Shown: piece by piece, positions 39,104 to 47,819 of the stretch
Layout of the letters: each line of letters starts with the position of its first letter
Numbering within the stretch: position 1 is the stretch's first letter
NCBI RefSeq assembly: GCF_000744455.1
Contig: NZ_JQLY01000001.1
Coordinates: 1,550,001 to 1,614,000, forward strand
Length of the DNA: 64,000 nt
Source: Methanobacterium sp. SMA-27
GTDB taxonomy: Archaea; Methanobacteriota; Methanobacteria; Methanobacteriales; Methanobacteriaceae
Direction: 5' to 3'
Translations under genes and position numbers: made by a program
The notes under the pieces: generated by a model
Database searches by the model: none
The model's input: only the letters and a program-made list of their open reading frames with translations
Told to the model about the DNA's origin: nothing

Positions 39104-39128
39104 TAGGATAGATAATTGAAAAGAAAAC

Positions 39129-39137
39129 TTTATATTT
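39129..39137 (+). promoter_or_regulatory. Predicted TATA box of adhesin gene
   Basis: TTTATATTT with BRE-like purines (AAGAAAAC) just upstream. Transcription would begin near 39160, giving a leader of about 90 nt to the AGGAGGG site at 39239-39245. Confidence 0.5.
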
Positions 39138-39251
39138 AATCACTTTAGTAGTATTGTTATGTGAAAATCATAGGCGGATTAACCTAAAAATATATACGAT
39201 TTTTTATAAAAATTTATTGCTCAAAAAATAATAAAAATAGGAGGGAAAAAA

Positions 39252-42200
39252 ATAAAAAATTATAAACAAATTTTGCTTTTTGTTTTAGCCTTTGCATTTA
39301 TAATCACTATCTGTGGAACGGCCTCAGCTGCCACACCACACCAAGTAACAACAATTAATTCTCATAATAATAGTTCAGTAATTTCAACATTGCAAACACA
39401 TTCAAAAAAAGCTAAAAAAACAGTTTCAAAGGGAGATCCAATAATTACTGGAACAGTAACAGTTAAAGAATATGACCATAGTCCAAGAAATTTATTTAAT
39501 GCTACAGTTACTGTAAATTCATTAAGTGGTAGAACTTTAGCTATCACTAATACAGATAAGAATGGATATTATTCTGTAAACTTTTACAGTACAGATCCAC
39601 AATTTAGGGTTACTGCTAGGTATATGGGATGCGATCCGGTAACAAATACAGTGACTGTTACACCTAGTTCAAATCATGCTGACCCCAATTATTATGGTAC
39701 ATCCAACATTCAAATAACACCTAAACAAGCATGGTGGAATGGGAATCTTGGATATGGAAGTAATATTTATATAACGCATTATAATAATTATTATTTTGCG
39801 GGACAAATAAAAACGTCAGTAGATGGTACAACAAACGTTTATAATTCTTACTGTATAGATATATATACCAATATATACGCAAATGATAAATTACTAGTAA
39901 ATGGGCCTTTACCAGGAACTACAGGAGATTTATCAAACAAAATAGATTGGGGAGCAGTTAATTACATTATCAATAAGTATAAACCTACTTCAAATCAGGA
40001 AGGTGGTGCTATACAGTCAGCTATATGGGCGCTAACCACAGTCCAATACCAGGATTACAATCAAAATACCGGTAGTGCATATTATCATTTTTTAACCGCC
40101 CCAAACGATGCAATTACTTCTGACGGTGGAACTGCTATACGAAACAGAGCTTTGGAAATTGTAAGTGACGCTTCAGCTCACTCTATGTCTTACCCTTCTA
40201 CTATCAGCGTATCACCAAAAAATACAAGAATTGCCAATGGACAACCCGTAACTATAACCGCTACCATACTTGACAATCTAGGAAAACCATTTAAAGGTGC
40301 AACAGTTAACTTCCAAACCACAGGGGGAATACTGGACACCATTACAGGAATTACAGATTCAAATGGACAAGTATTTACCACATTATCCAACCTACCCATC
40401 GATAGCAGTGTAACCGTAACTGCGTCCTTAAGTGGAGATTATGGTAATTTATTATATGATAATATAAATGATCCAAGACAAAATTTAGTGGCCGAAAATA
40501 TTTTATCTGAAATTGTCTCAGACATTTCAATTATAAATTCCGACGTTACAGCAAATGTAAAATTAAGTCAAACTGCAAACTCACCTGTTAATACCGGTGA
40601 CCTTGTAACCTATACAGTTACTGCCGTGAATAACGGACCCAACACTGCCACAGGTATAATGATAAATGATTTTGTGCCAGCAGGACTAACCGGGGTTACA
40701 GTAACTCCATCGGAAGGTACTTCATATTATAACGGTGTTTGGGTTATTCCAACTCTTGATGAAGGTGCATCAGCAACTTTAATCATAACTGGAACCGCTA
40801 GTGCAAGCATGGCAGGAACTACCACTACAAACACTGCAATCAGAACATCACAGGATCAAAGCAATTCATTATCCGCAGTAACAAAATCAGGAGTATATAC
40901 AAAAATTGTTGATGTTGCTGTTTCAAATGGTGGATGGTATTATCTCACAGCGGAGGACAAGTATCAGGATTCCTTTGTTGTGGGTAACACACCAGTTTTC
41001 ATGTGGGGTGTAAGAAATTCAGCAATATATGACGAAGCCACAGGAGTTGTAGCAGAATACATTATACCAAAAGGTTTTGAATACGTTGGCAGCAGCACAA
41101 ACGTTGGAACACTATCATACATATACAATAACATAAATAAACAAGGAATAATAACATGGAATATCGGATATATGCCCAAAGACGGTAGCGTAATGACTTA
41201 TGTAACTCTAAGAGTTGCCAAAGTAGGAGATAAAACATCCGACCTAACCCCAATAGCTAAACTAAAACAAGTAGACCAAACAGATAATAACTCTTCAAAT
41301 GACCAATCAACATTTCCAATAATTGGCCAAAACTGTGCAGACATCCAAGTAAATCAATCATACAACACAAACACAAACAACGGCAAACACTACGTGACCT
41401 ATTACATAACAGTAAATAACAATGGACCAAGTAGCGCCACAGGAGTGCAAATAACAGACATATTACCTGCAGGATTAACATATATCAGCCACAGCACCTC
41501 AAACGATGACGGAACAACATGGAACGACAATGACCCAGCATACAACCCAGAAACCACAAACGGAATATGGAACATAGGAAACTTCAACTATGGAAGCCAA
41601 ACAAAAATACTTGTAATAACCGCAGAAATCACAGCAACAGAAGGAACCATAATAAACACAGCCACAAGAACAGCCCGAAATGAAAAAGACCCAAACTACA
41701 ACAACGACGCACAAACAACATACCTCACCATTTCAGGGATTTACAAGAAAATTGTTGATGTTGCTGTTTCAAATGGTGGATGGTATTATCTCACAGCGGA
41801 GGACAAGTATCAGGATTCCTTTGTTGTGGGTAACACACCAGTTTTCATGTGGGGTGTAAGAAATTCAGCAATATATGACGAAGCCACAGGAGTTGTAGCA
41901 GAATACATTATACCAAAAGGTTTTGAATACGTTGGCAGCAGCACAAACGTTGGAACACTATCATACATATACAATAACATAAATAAACAAGGAATAATAA
42001 CATGGAATATCGGATATATGCCCAAAGACGGTAGCGTAATGACTTATGTAACTCTAAGAGTTGCCAAAGTAGGAGATAAAACATCCGACCTAACCCCAAT
42101 AGCTAAACTAAAACAAGTAGACCAAACAGATAATAACTCTTCAAATGACCAATCAACATTTCCAATAATTGGCCAAAACTGTGCAGACATCCAAGTAAAT

Positions 42201-42608
42201 CAATCATACAACACAAACACAAACAACGGCAAACACTACGTGACCTATTACATAACAGTAAATAACAATGGACCAAGTAGCGCCACAGGAGTGCAAATAA
42301 CAGACATATTACCTGCAGGATTAACATATATCAGCCACAGCATCTCAAACGATGACGGAACAACATGGAACGACAATGACCCAGCATACAACCCAGAAAC
42401 CACAAACGGAATATGGAACATAGGAAACTTCAACTATGGAAGCCAAACAAAAATACTTGTAATAACCGCAGAAATCACAGCAACAGAAGGAACCATAATA
42501 AACACAGCCACAAGAACAGCCCGAAATGAAAAAGACCCAAACTACAACAACGACGCACAAACAACATACCTCACCCTACCTTTGGAAGATTCTTCAGTTG
42601 CAACGTAA
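39252..42608 (+). CDS. Thioester-domain (TED) DUF11 adhesin with tandem duplication
   Basis: 1118 residues if translation starts at ATA 39252. The canonical AGGAGGG lies 6 nt before that ATA, and the signal peptide KNYKQILLFVLAFAFIITIC needs the upstream codons; the first ordinary candidate is TTG 39273, too far from the site. After a peptidase-associated-like domain (about 50-120) comes a thioester-domain signature: SYCIDIYTN with Cys201 and GGAIQSAIWALT with Gln255, the residues that form an internal thioester in Gram-positive adhesins. Then an Ig-like domain (SVSPKNTRIANGQPVTITAT), a DUF11 domain and two almost identical 276-codon units. It ends with a perfect-stem terminator. Probably a surface adhesin; no C-terminal anchor seen. 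Confidence 0.82.
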   Translation: MKNYKQILLFVLAFAFIITICGTASAATPHQVTTINSHNNSSVISTLQTHSKKAKKTVSKGDPIITGTVTVKEYDHSPRNLFNATVTVNSLSGRTLAITNTDKNGYYSVNFYSTDPQFRVTARYMGCDPVTNTVTVTPSSNHADPNYYGTSNIQITPKQAWWNGNLGYGSNIYITHYNNYYFAGQIKTSVDGTTNVYNSYCIDIYTNIYANDKLLVNGPLPGTTGDLSNKIDWGAVNYIINKYKPTSNQEGGAIQSAIWALTTVQYQDYNQNTGSAYYHFLTAPNDAITSDGGTAIRNRALEIVSDASAHSMSYPSTISVSPKNTRIANGQPVTITATILDNLGKPFKGATVNFQTTGGILDTITGITDSNGQVFTTLSNLPIDSSVTVTASLSGDYGNLLYDNINDPRQNLVAENILSEIVSDISIINSDVTANVKLSQTANSPVNTGDLVTYTVTAVNNGPNTATGIMINDFVPAGLTGVTVTPSEGTSYYNGVWVIPTLDEGASATLIITGTASASMAGTTTTNTAIRTSQDQSNSLSAVTKSGVYTKIVDVAVSNGGWYYLTAEDKYQDSFVVGNTPVFMWGVRNSAIYDEATGVVAEYIIPKGFEYVGSSTNVGTLSYIYNNINKQGIITWNIGYMPKDGSVMTYVTLRVAKVGDKTSDLTPIAKLKQVDQTDNNSSNDQSTFPIIGQNCADIQVNQSYNTNTNNGKHYVTYYITVNNNGPSSATGVQITDILPAGLTYISHSTSNDDGTTWNDNDPAYNPETTNGIWNIGNFNYGSQTKILVITAEITATEGTIINTATRTARNEKDPNYNNDAQTTYLTISGIYKKIVDVAVSNGGWYYLTAEDKYQDSFVVGNTPVFMWGVRNSAIYDEATGVVAEYIIPKGFEYVGSSTNVGTLSYIYNNINKQGIITWNIGYMPKDGSVMTYVTLRVAKVGDKTSDLTPIAKLKQVDQTDNNSSNDQSTFPIIGQNCADIQVNQSYNTNTNNGKHYVTYYITVNNNGPSSATGVQITDILPAGLTYISHSISNDDGTTWNDNDPAYNPETTNGIWNIGNFNYGSQTKILVITAEITATEGTIINTATRTARNEKDPNYNNDAQTTYLTLPLEDSSVAT
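40902..42575 (+). repeat. 828-bp tandem duplication inside adhesin
   Basis: Copies at 40902-41729 and 41748-42575 (period 846 bp, 282 codons). By eye I find one substitution: C at 41497 (Thr) against T at 42343 (Ile). Such identity, including third positions, implies very recent duplication or gene conversion. Confidence 0.92.
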
Positions 42609-42623
42609 AAAGTCTAGAAATTT

Positions 42624-42656
42624 AAAAATCGGACAGATATTAAATTTCCGATTTTT
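42624..42656 (+). terminator. Hairpin terminator after adhesin
   Basis: Perfect 10-bp inverted repeat AAAAATCGGA / TCCGATTTTT with a 13-nt loop, ending in a T-run, 16 bp after the adhesin stop. It separates the adhesin from the lasso precursor gene that follows on the same strand. Confidence 0.7.
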
Positions 42657-42732
42657 TAACTTCTTTTTTTTGATGATAAAATTTATTAATTAGAATAATG
42701 ATTTAATTGTATGAATTAATTGGTGCTTAAAA

Positions 42733-42852
42733 ATGGATAGTGAAAACAAAATAGTTTATAAAAAACCTAAAGTTGAAATACACGGTAATATCAAAACCAT
42801 TACAAAAAAAAGTGGCAGATATGATGATGGGGCTAAGCCCGCCTCTCATTAA
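42733..42852 (+). CDS. Lasso peptide precursor (A protein)
   Basis: 39 residues. The leader contains YKKPKVEIHGNIKTIT (residues 9-24), which fits the canonical lasso leader Y-x2-P-x-[LV]-x3-G-x5-T exactly. By the rule that this Thr sits at position -2, cleavage falls after Lys25 and the core is KSGRYDDGAKPASH. Asp7 of the core can close a 7-residue macrolactam with the N-terminal Lys; cleavage one residue earlier would give an 8-ring. GGTG lies 7 nt before the ATG. The gene is on the plus strand, opposite to the processing genes, and its last 20 bp overlap the 3' end of the cyclase gene. Ser13 is a candidate phosphorylation site for the kinase at 44761. Precursor identity is strong; exact core and ring are inference. 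Confidence 0.85.
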   Translation: MDSENKIVYKKPKVEIHGNIKTITKKSGRYDDGAKPASH

Positions 42853-44764
42853 CTAAATTAATTTTTTTTTTATTTATACTCTCATTTAACCATAAATCAA
42901 GCAATGTAACTAACCATATATATCGATTAGAAACAATATCTCCCCTTCCGGAATTATATTCCTTGTAAAACTCTTTGATCATTTCTATGTCGACATATTC
43001 CTTAATCATGAGATTTTCATGGCAAAAAATCTTTTTTAAAATATTGTTCTCGAATAATAAAAGATTTTTTTCATATACTGGGTTAAAAAATTTTTTTAAA
43101 GGACGCCATTGAACCTCTTTAGGTAGAATATTATCCATTGCCATTCTCTGTATATACCTGTTCCAACCAAATCTGAATTTCATTTCTGTTGGTATTGCAT
43201 AACTAAATTCTACTAATCTTTTATCAAAAAATGGATATCTAGGTTCAATAGAAAATTCTGAAACAATTTTATCTATCATTTCCATTGTGCTCTGGTTTGA
43301 AATATTATTAATGTCAAAATAATGGGCCTCTTTAGCAGTTTTAATTGTTTTATTTTGATTAAAATAGGAATTATTATTACATTCAAAATCTATTGATCTT
43401 ACAAATTCTTTATTTAGAATAAAACATTTATTTTCAGACCGTTTCATTATTAAAAAAGGTACAATTTCATGATAAAAATTCTTCAGAAATATTGGAGTTA
43501 ATGGTATAAGAACTTCTTTTATAATTAAATTAAAAATACCAATGTTAACGCGTTTTGAGTAACCATTTATTTCTCTTATCAACTTTTTCCACTGCATACT
43601 TGTAGCAAGATCTCTGAGGTAATTTTTTCCATGAGAAACAGTTTCATCACCACCATTACCACCTAAAACAATGCGTATATTATCTTCTTTCATTGTTTTG
43701 TACATATTACAAAGTATTGCCATATTGGGAGTATAGAAAGGCTGTTCTTGATGCCATAAAATGCTTTCAATTTTTTCCAATGGACTTATTTTATCACTGA
43801 TAATTAATTGAGGATTAGCTTCACAAGCATCTGTAACACTTTTTATATAATAACTCTCATCAACCTGAGGAAAATCATTGAAAATCATTGAAAATGTATT
43901 AATATTTGTTAGGTTAGAATGAACATTTTTTGATATATCTTTGGCCATACATACTACCGATGAAGAATCCAAACCTCCGCTTAATTCAAATCCTATAGGA
44001 AATGCACTTCTTAAACGACATTGTATAGCCTCTGCAAATATATCCTGAAATCTTTGGATATATTCTTCATCGGAATCTAAAATTATTTGATGTAATGGGT
44101 CTAATTCCCAATATTTTTCCAATTGATTATGATTTTGACTGATGCGTAATGATCTTGCAGCTGTCAAACAGAAAATATTTTTATAAAATGTTAATTTTTT
44201 GTCTGTATCCTCTTGCATTAAATATAATGCTACCTTTAGTTCATTTAATTCATAAGGAACATCAGAAATGGTGAAAAGCGCCTTCATCTCAGTTGCAAAG
44301 AAAAATCCATCGTCTGACAAATGATAATAGAAAGGTTTAACACCCATATGATCCCTGGCACAGAATAATTGTTCTTTATCTGGATCCCAGATTGCAAATG
44401 CAAAATCTCCTAAAAGGTTTTCAGGACAAGATTCGCCCCATTTTTCATAGGCTCTGATGATAAACAGGCTGTCTGGCACGTTTTTATTATTTTCCATTTC
44501 TAAAAGTTCTGAAAGTTCTTTGCGGTTGTCAATCCTTGCATCTGCAGTAATTACAAGTCCTGTTTCGTCATCTATGAATGGTAATTCTTCTTGCAGGGAT
44601 TCTGGTGTGGTATGTAACATTTGGTGACCAAATGCCACTGAGCCTTCAAACCATGTTTTTGATCCATCTAACCCCCTGTGGCTCAGTTGATCATTCATTT
44701 TTTTTATCATTTTGGAATCGACTGATCTTCCGTCACGATAAAAAATACCAGTTATAGCACTCAT
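42833..44764 (-). CDS. Lasso peptide cyclase (asparagine-synthetase-like C protein)
   Basis: 643 residues. The N-terminal glutaminase-like domain starts MSAITGIFYRDGRSVDSKMI, with Ser2 instead of the catalytic Cys2 of AsnB, as expected for a cyclase that uses no glutamine. The synthetase domain carries the PP-loop GFELSGGLDSSSVVCMAKDI (about 253-272) and VLGGNGGDETVSHGKNYLRD, then EPRYPFFDKRLVEFSYAIPT. It adenylates the core Asp side chain and joins it to the N-terminal amine. Start overlaps the kinase gene by 4 nt (ATGA). The 3' end overlaps the antisense precursor gene. Confidence 0.9.
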   Translation of the reverse strand: MSAITGIFYRDGRSVDSKMIKKMNDQLSHRGLDGSKTWFEGSVAFGHQMLHTTPESLQEELPFIDDETGLVITADARIDNRKELSELLEMENNKNVPDSLFIIRAYEKWGESCPENLLGDFAFAIWDPDKEQLFCARDHMGVKPFYYHLSDDGFFFATEMKALFTISDVPYELNELKVALYLMQEDTDKKLTFYKNIFCLTAARSLRISQNHNQLEKYWELDPLHQIILDSDEEYIQRFQDIFAEAIQCRLRSAFPIGFELSGGLDSSSVVCMAKDISKNVHSNLTNINTFSMIFNDFPQVDESYYIKSVTDACEANPQLIISDKISPLEKIESILWHQEQPFYTPNMAILCNMYKTMKEDNIRIVLGGNGGDETVSHGKNYLRDLATSMQWKKLIREINGYSKRVNIGIFNLIIKEVLIPLTPIFLKNFYHEIVPFLIMKRSENKCFILNKEFVRSIDFECNNNSYFNQNKTIKTAKEAHYFDINNISNQSTMEMIDKIVSEFSIEPRYPFFDKRLVEFSYAIPTEMKFRFGWNRYIQRMAMDNILPKEVQWRPLKKFFNPVYEKNLLLFENNILKKIFCHENLMIKEYVDIEMIKEFYKEYNSGRGDIVSNRYIWLVTLLDLWLNESINKKKINLVNERRA

Positions 44765-45675
44765 AATTTTTCACTCAAATCTTCCTCAACTATCATTATA
44801 ACTTCTTGTATTTTTTCGAGAGAATCTGGTATTTCCAAAATGGATACATCTACATTTTTAAGAATTCTTTCACACTGAAAAAAATTATCTGGGAGTTCTG
44901 ATTTTGAAAACATATGAATTCCAAAAGAATTTTTAACAAGTTCTAAAAAAGCTTCCGGAGATTTAAGATCAATAATTTTAGATTCTTTACCTCTCTGTAG
45001 AATATAAATCTTTTTTAGAGGTATTTTATTACTAGAAAAATTGTTCGGAACAGATGCATAGATTTTATCATTATTAATTTTTAATCTAGGTTTATCAACA
45101 GTGCAACCCATAAAATCCATTGATTTAGATGAAAGCCTTAAGCTGGGGAATCCTGGAGAAATAAGTGGAATTTCGTCTTTATCAACATCAACAGCTATGT
45201 AATCATCGGCTACAACCGGGTATCCGTTGTTGTAAAATGCCATGGCCGTTGTTGATTTTCCATAGCCACTGAAGCCGGAAAAAGCTATTGCAGAACCGTT
45301 TATATTAACTGAACTGGCGTGGAATACAAATAAACCTCTTAGAATTAAAAACGTAGCAAATACTGTTCCCAAAAGAAAATTCCTTAAAATTATTTTATCG
45401 ACTTCAGACGAGGGATCTATCATGATTGAATCCTTATTTATTTTAAATTTACCTATTACGTCCCAAAATCTATATATAGCATTTTCTGTAACTTTATAAC
45501 TTAACTCTTCGTTCAGTACATTCTCAATAGGCAAATCAACTTCACCTAAATAAATGGTAATGTCTGCATTTTCTGATTCTGATGGTGTTAATTCCGGTAA
45601 AGATATTGTAGAATGAATCTTTAGTCCAAATGCTTCGTATTTGAAGCTTAAATCATTTGATTTAACAGATGCCAT
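44761..45675 (-). CDS. HPr-kinase-like lasso peptide kinase
   Basis: 304 residues. N-terminal beta-rich domain (about 1-100), then the P-loop AIAFSGFSGYGKSTTAMAFY (GFSGYGKST at 134-142) and VVADDYIAVDVDKDEIPLIS, as in HprK-type kinases. Relatives in lasso clusters phosphorylate a serine at the precursor C-terminus (paeninodin-type; family knowledge). Here the precursor ends in PASH, so Ser13 of the core is the candidate. First gene of the kinase-cyclase operon; a 289-bp divergent region separates it from a DUF1616 gene. Confidence 0.85.
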   Translation of the reverse strand: MASVKSNDLSFKYEAFGLKIHSTISLPELTPSESENADITIYLGEVDLPIENVLNEELSYKVTENAIYRFWDVIGKFKINKDSIMIDPSSEVDKIILRNFLLGTVFATFLILRGLFVFHASSVNINGSAIAFSGFSGYGKSTTAMAFYNNGYPVVADDYIAVDVDKDEIPLISPGFPSLRLSSKSMDFMGCTVDKPRLKINNDKIYASVPNNFSSNKIPLKKIYILQRGKESKIIDLKSPEAFLELVKNSFGIHMFSKSELPDNFFQCERILKNVDVSILEIPDSLEKIQEVIMIVEEDLSEKL

Positions 45676-45963
45676 ATTAATAATTACTATTCAATATATT
45701 TAAAAATATTGTATTGTAAAAAAAATTAGAATTGAATTGTAATTATAGTAAATTTCACATTTTTAGTCCAAATATAATAATGATATTTCTAATCATGTGG
45801 ATATAACTCCAAATAGACATATTTGTAAATACTGAAAGAATATTTGAATTCAAGTTTCAATTAGATAATGATTTTATCCAAATATTTAAGATTTAGGTCA
45901 AAAATATATAACTTAGAACCTGTTATATACTTTAAATGATTACTGATAGATAGAGGAACATCT

Positions 45964-47733
45964 ATGAAAAACCCACTCCCTAAAGGCATTGTACTGATAA
46001 TTCTGCTAACAGTTATATCCATGTTTTGTATAGTTTATTTTCCATTAAATAAATATCCGATTAATTTAGTTTCATACTTACTCCTAGGATTGTTTTTACC
46101 CGGTTACGCATTTATGGTAGCCACATATCCTCTGAAAAATGATTTGAGCATGTTCAAACGAATTTCAGGAAGTATCATTATAAGTGGTTTGTTAGCTCTT
46201 CTTTTATTATTGATATCCTATTATCAAATTATTGGAATCAGTTATTCAAGTGTATTCCTTTTAATTGGAATTTTGACTATTTTATTATCCATTGATGCTT
46301 TAGGAGGGAGTAGGCGAAATTCAAAAGAAGATAATTTTAAACCAAATGAAGAGATAGCGATTTATAATATTCATCATTCAATTAAAGACATTTCTATTGT
46401 TATATTTTTGACCTTGCTCTCTCTGGTTATTCTGTCAATACCCATAAAATACATGGGGAACTCTTTCATTTACATTTTAAAACCTGTTTTTAGCTATTTA
46501 TTAATATTTATAGTTTCTGGCTACGCATTTTGGGCAGCATTAATCCCAAGAAAGCAACTTAAAGCTAAAAGATTACTTCTCACTTTGATCTTTGGAATAA
46601 TGCTATTTATTGTATCTTACTTCCTATTAAAGTTCAACCCTTTAAAAGGACCTTCACTCGTTTTTACAAGCATATTATCAATATTTATAGGCTTAATGTG
46701 TATAATAACCATTTTGAGGAGAATAAATACTCCAAAAATAGAGAAATATCCAGGTAAAAAATATGATGTTAGTAAACAAGAAGTTGTATATGAAAAAGTA
46801 GAATCCAAAAGTCCAGCTAATGAAAAACTCATTAGAGATGATAAAAAGTTGGATATAATTTACAATGAGCAAGGATCTAGTAACTTTATTACTAACGAAC
46901 ATACTTTACAGGAAAGCCCTAAAATACGTTTTAAATCATTGGATCTGTTATTAATAGCTATTACAACTGTTATATCCATTATATATATTTTAAATCCAAT
47001 ATTAAACAATACTGTACTTGAACCTGTTCTGGGGATAATATTAATATTATTTTTACCAGGATATGCTATAATTTCAGTTATATTTCCAAAGAAAGATTAT
47101 TTATATGGTATTGAGCGTTTAGCACTGAGTTTTGCTTTCCCATTAATTGGTTTAGCAATATTTATATTTTTAACTAATTCCGCAGCGGTTTTAATTAGTT
47201 TGAAATCATTATCAATCGTAATTTCCGTTTTTACAATTCTAATGGTTTTAATAGGATTTATCAGAAGGAGAAGAGTAGCAGATGATGATAGGTTCTATTT
47301 GAATTTTGGTGGATCAAAAACAAGGAAAATTCTTACGATAATTTTAATCCTGTCAATTATATTAGCTATTTCAACTGCTGTTTATATTATTTTCAAACCC
47401 AATCAGAATGGATCAACCAATTTCAACATTTTAAGTCCAGTAGGTAATGCATCGGTTTATCCTACGAATCTGACTGTTGGAGAAAATGGTACGGTAATAT
47501 TAGGCATTGTAAATAATGAATCTAAAACTGTTGATTATCATCTAATTATTAACTCTAACGGTGTGGTTATAAGTGAACAGAATTTAACACTGACAAAAGG
47601 TGAAAATAAAGAGATTCCATATACTTTCACTGCAGGTTCTGTTGGTTATAAGAAAATTGAGTTTTTACTGTATAAAATGCCTGACAATACAAACATTTAC
47701 AGATCACAGTATATTTATGTTAACATGGTTTAA
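45964..47733 (+). CDS. DUF1616-family membrane protein, two membrane modules
   Basis: 589 residues. Membrane segments at about 8-100, 130-235 and 320-430, with the repeated signature LLLGLFLPGYAFMVATYP and ILFLPGYAIISVIFPKKD. After a final helix near 455-475 comes an extracytoplasmic C-terminal domain (SVYPTNLTVGENGTVILGIV, EFLLYKMPDNTNIYRSQYI). DUF1616 proteins are typical of methanogens and of unknown function. A TATA-like AAATATATAA lies near 45902. Followed by a close paralogue. Confidence 0.8.
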   Translation: MKNPLPKGIVLIILLTVISMFCIVYFPLNKYPINLVSYLLLGLFLPGYAFMVATYPLKNDLSMFKRISGSIIISGLLALLLLLISYYQIIGISYSSVFLLIGILTILLSIDALGGSRRNSKEDNFKPNEEIAIYNIHHSIKDISIVIFLTLLSLVILSIPIKYMGNSFIYILKPVFSYLLIFIVSGYAFWAALIPRKQLKAKRLLLTLIFGIMLFIVSYFLLKFNPLKGPSLVFTSILSIFIGLMCIITILRRINTPKIEKYPGKKYDVSKQEVVYEKVESKSPANEKLIRDDKKLDIIYNEQGSSNFITNEHTLQESPKIRFKSLDLLLIAITTVISIIYILNPILNNTVLEPVLGIILILFLPGYAIISVIFPKKDYLYGIERLALSFAFPLIGLAIFIFLTNSAAVLISLKSLSIVISVFTILMVLIGFIRRRRVADDDRFYLNFGGSKTRKILTIILILSIILAISTAVYIIFKPNQNGSTNFNILSPVGNASVYPTNLTVGENGTVILGIVNNESKTVDYHLIINSNGVVISEQNLTLTKGENKEIPYTFTAGSVGYKKIEFLLYKMPDNTNIYRSQYIYVNMV

Positions 47734-47819
47734 AATAAATCTACTACTTATTAATACGAACTTTTATCGAATATTTATAGGATACTATTAATCTTGAATA
47801 TAGGACAGAGGGCATCTAA

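Noticed and set aside
40964..42560. Several identical minus-strand ORFs of 61-74 codons in two sets
   Set aside because: They are antisense shadows of the duplicated adhesin units and have Cys/Leu-rich, non-protein-like composition.
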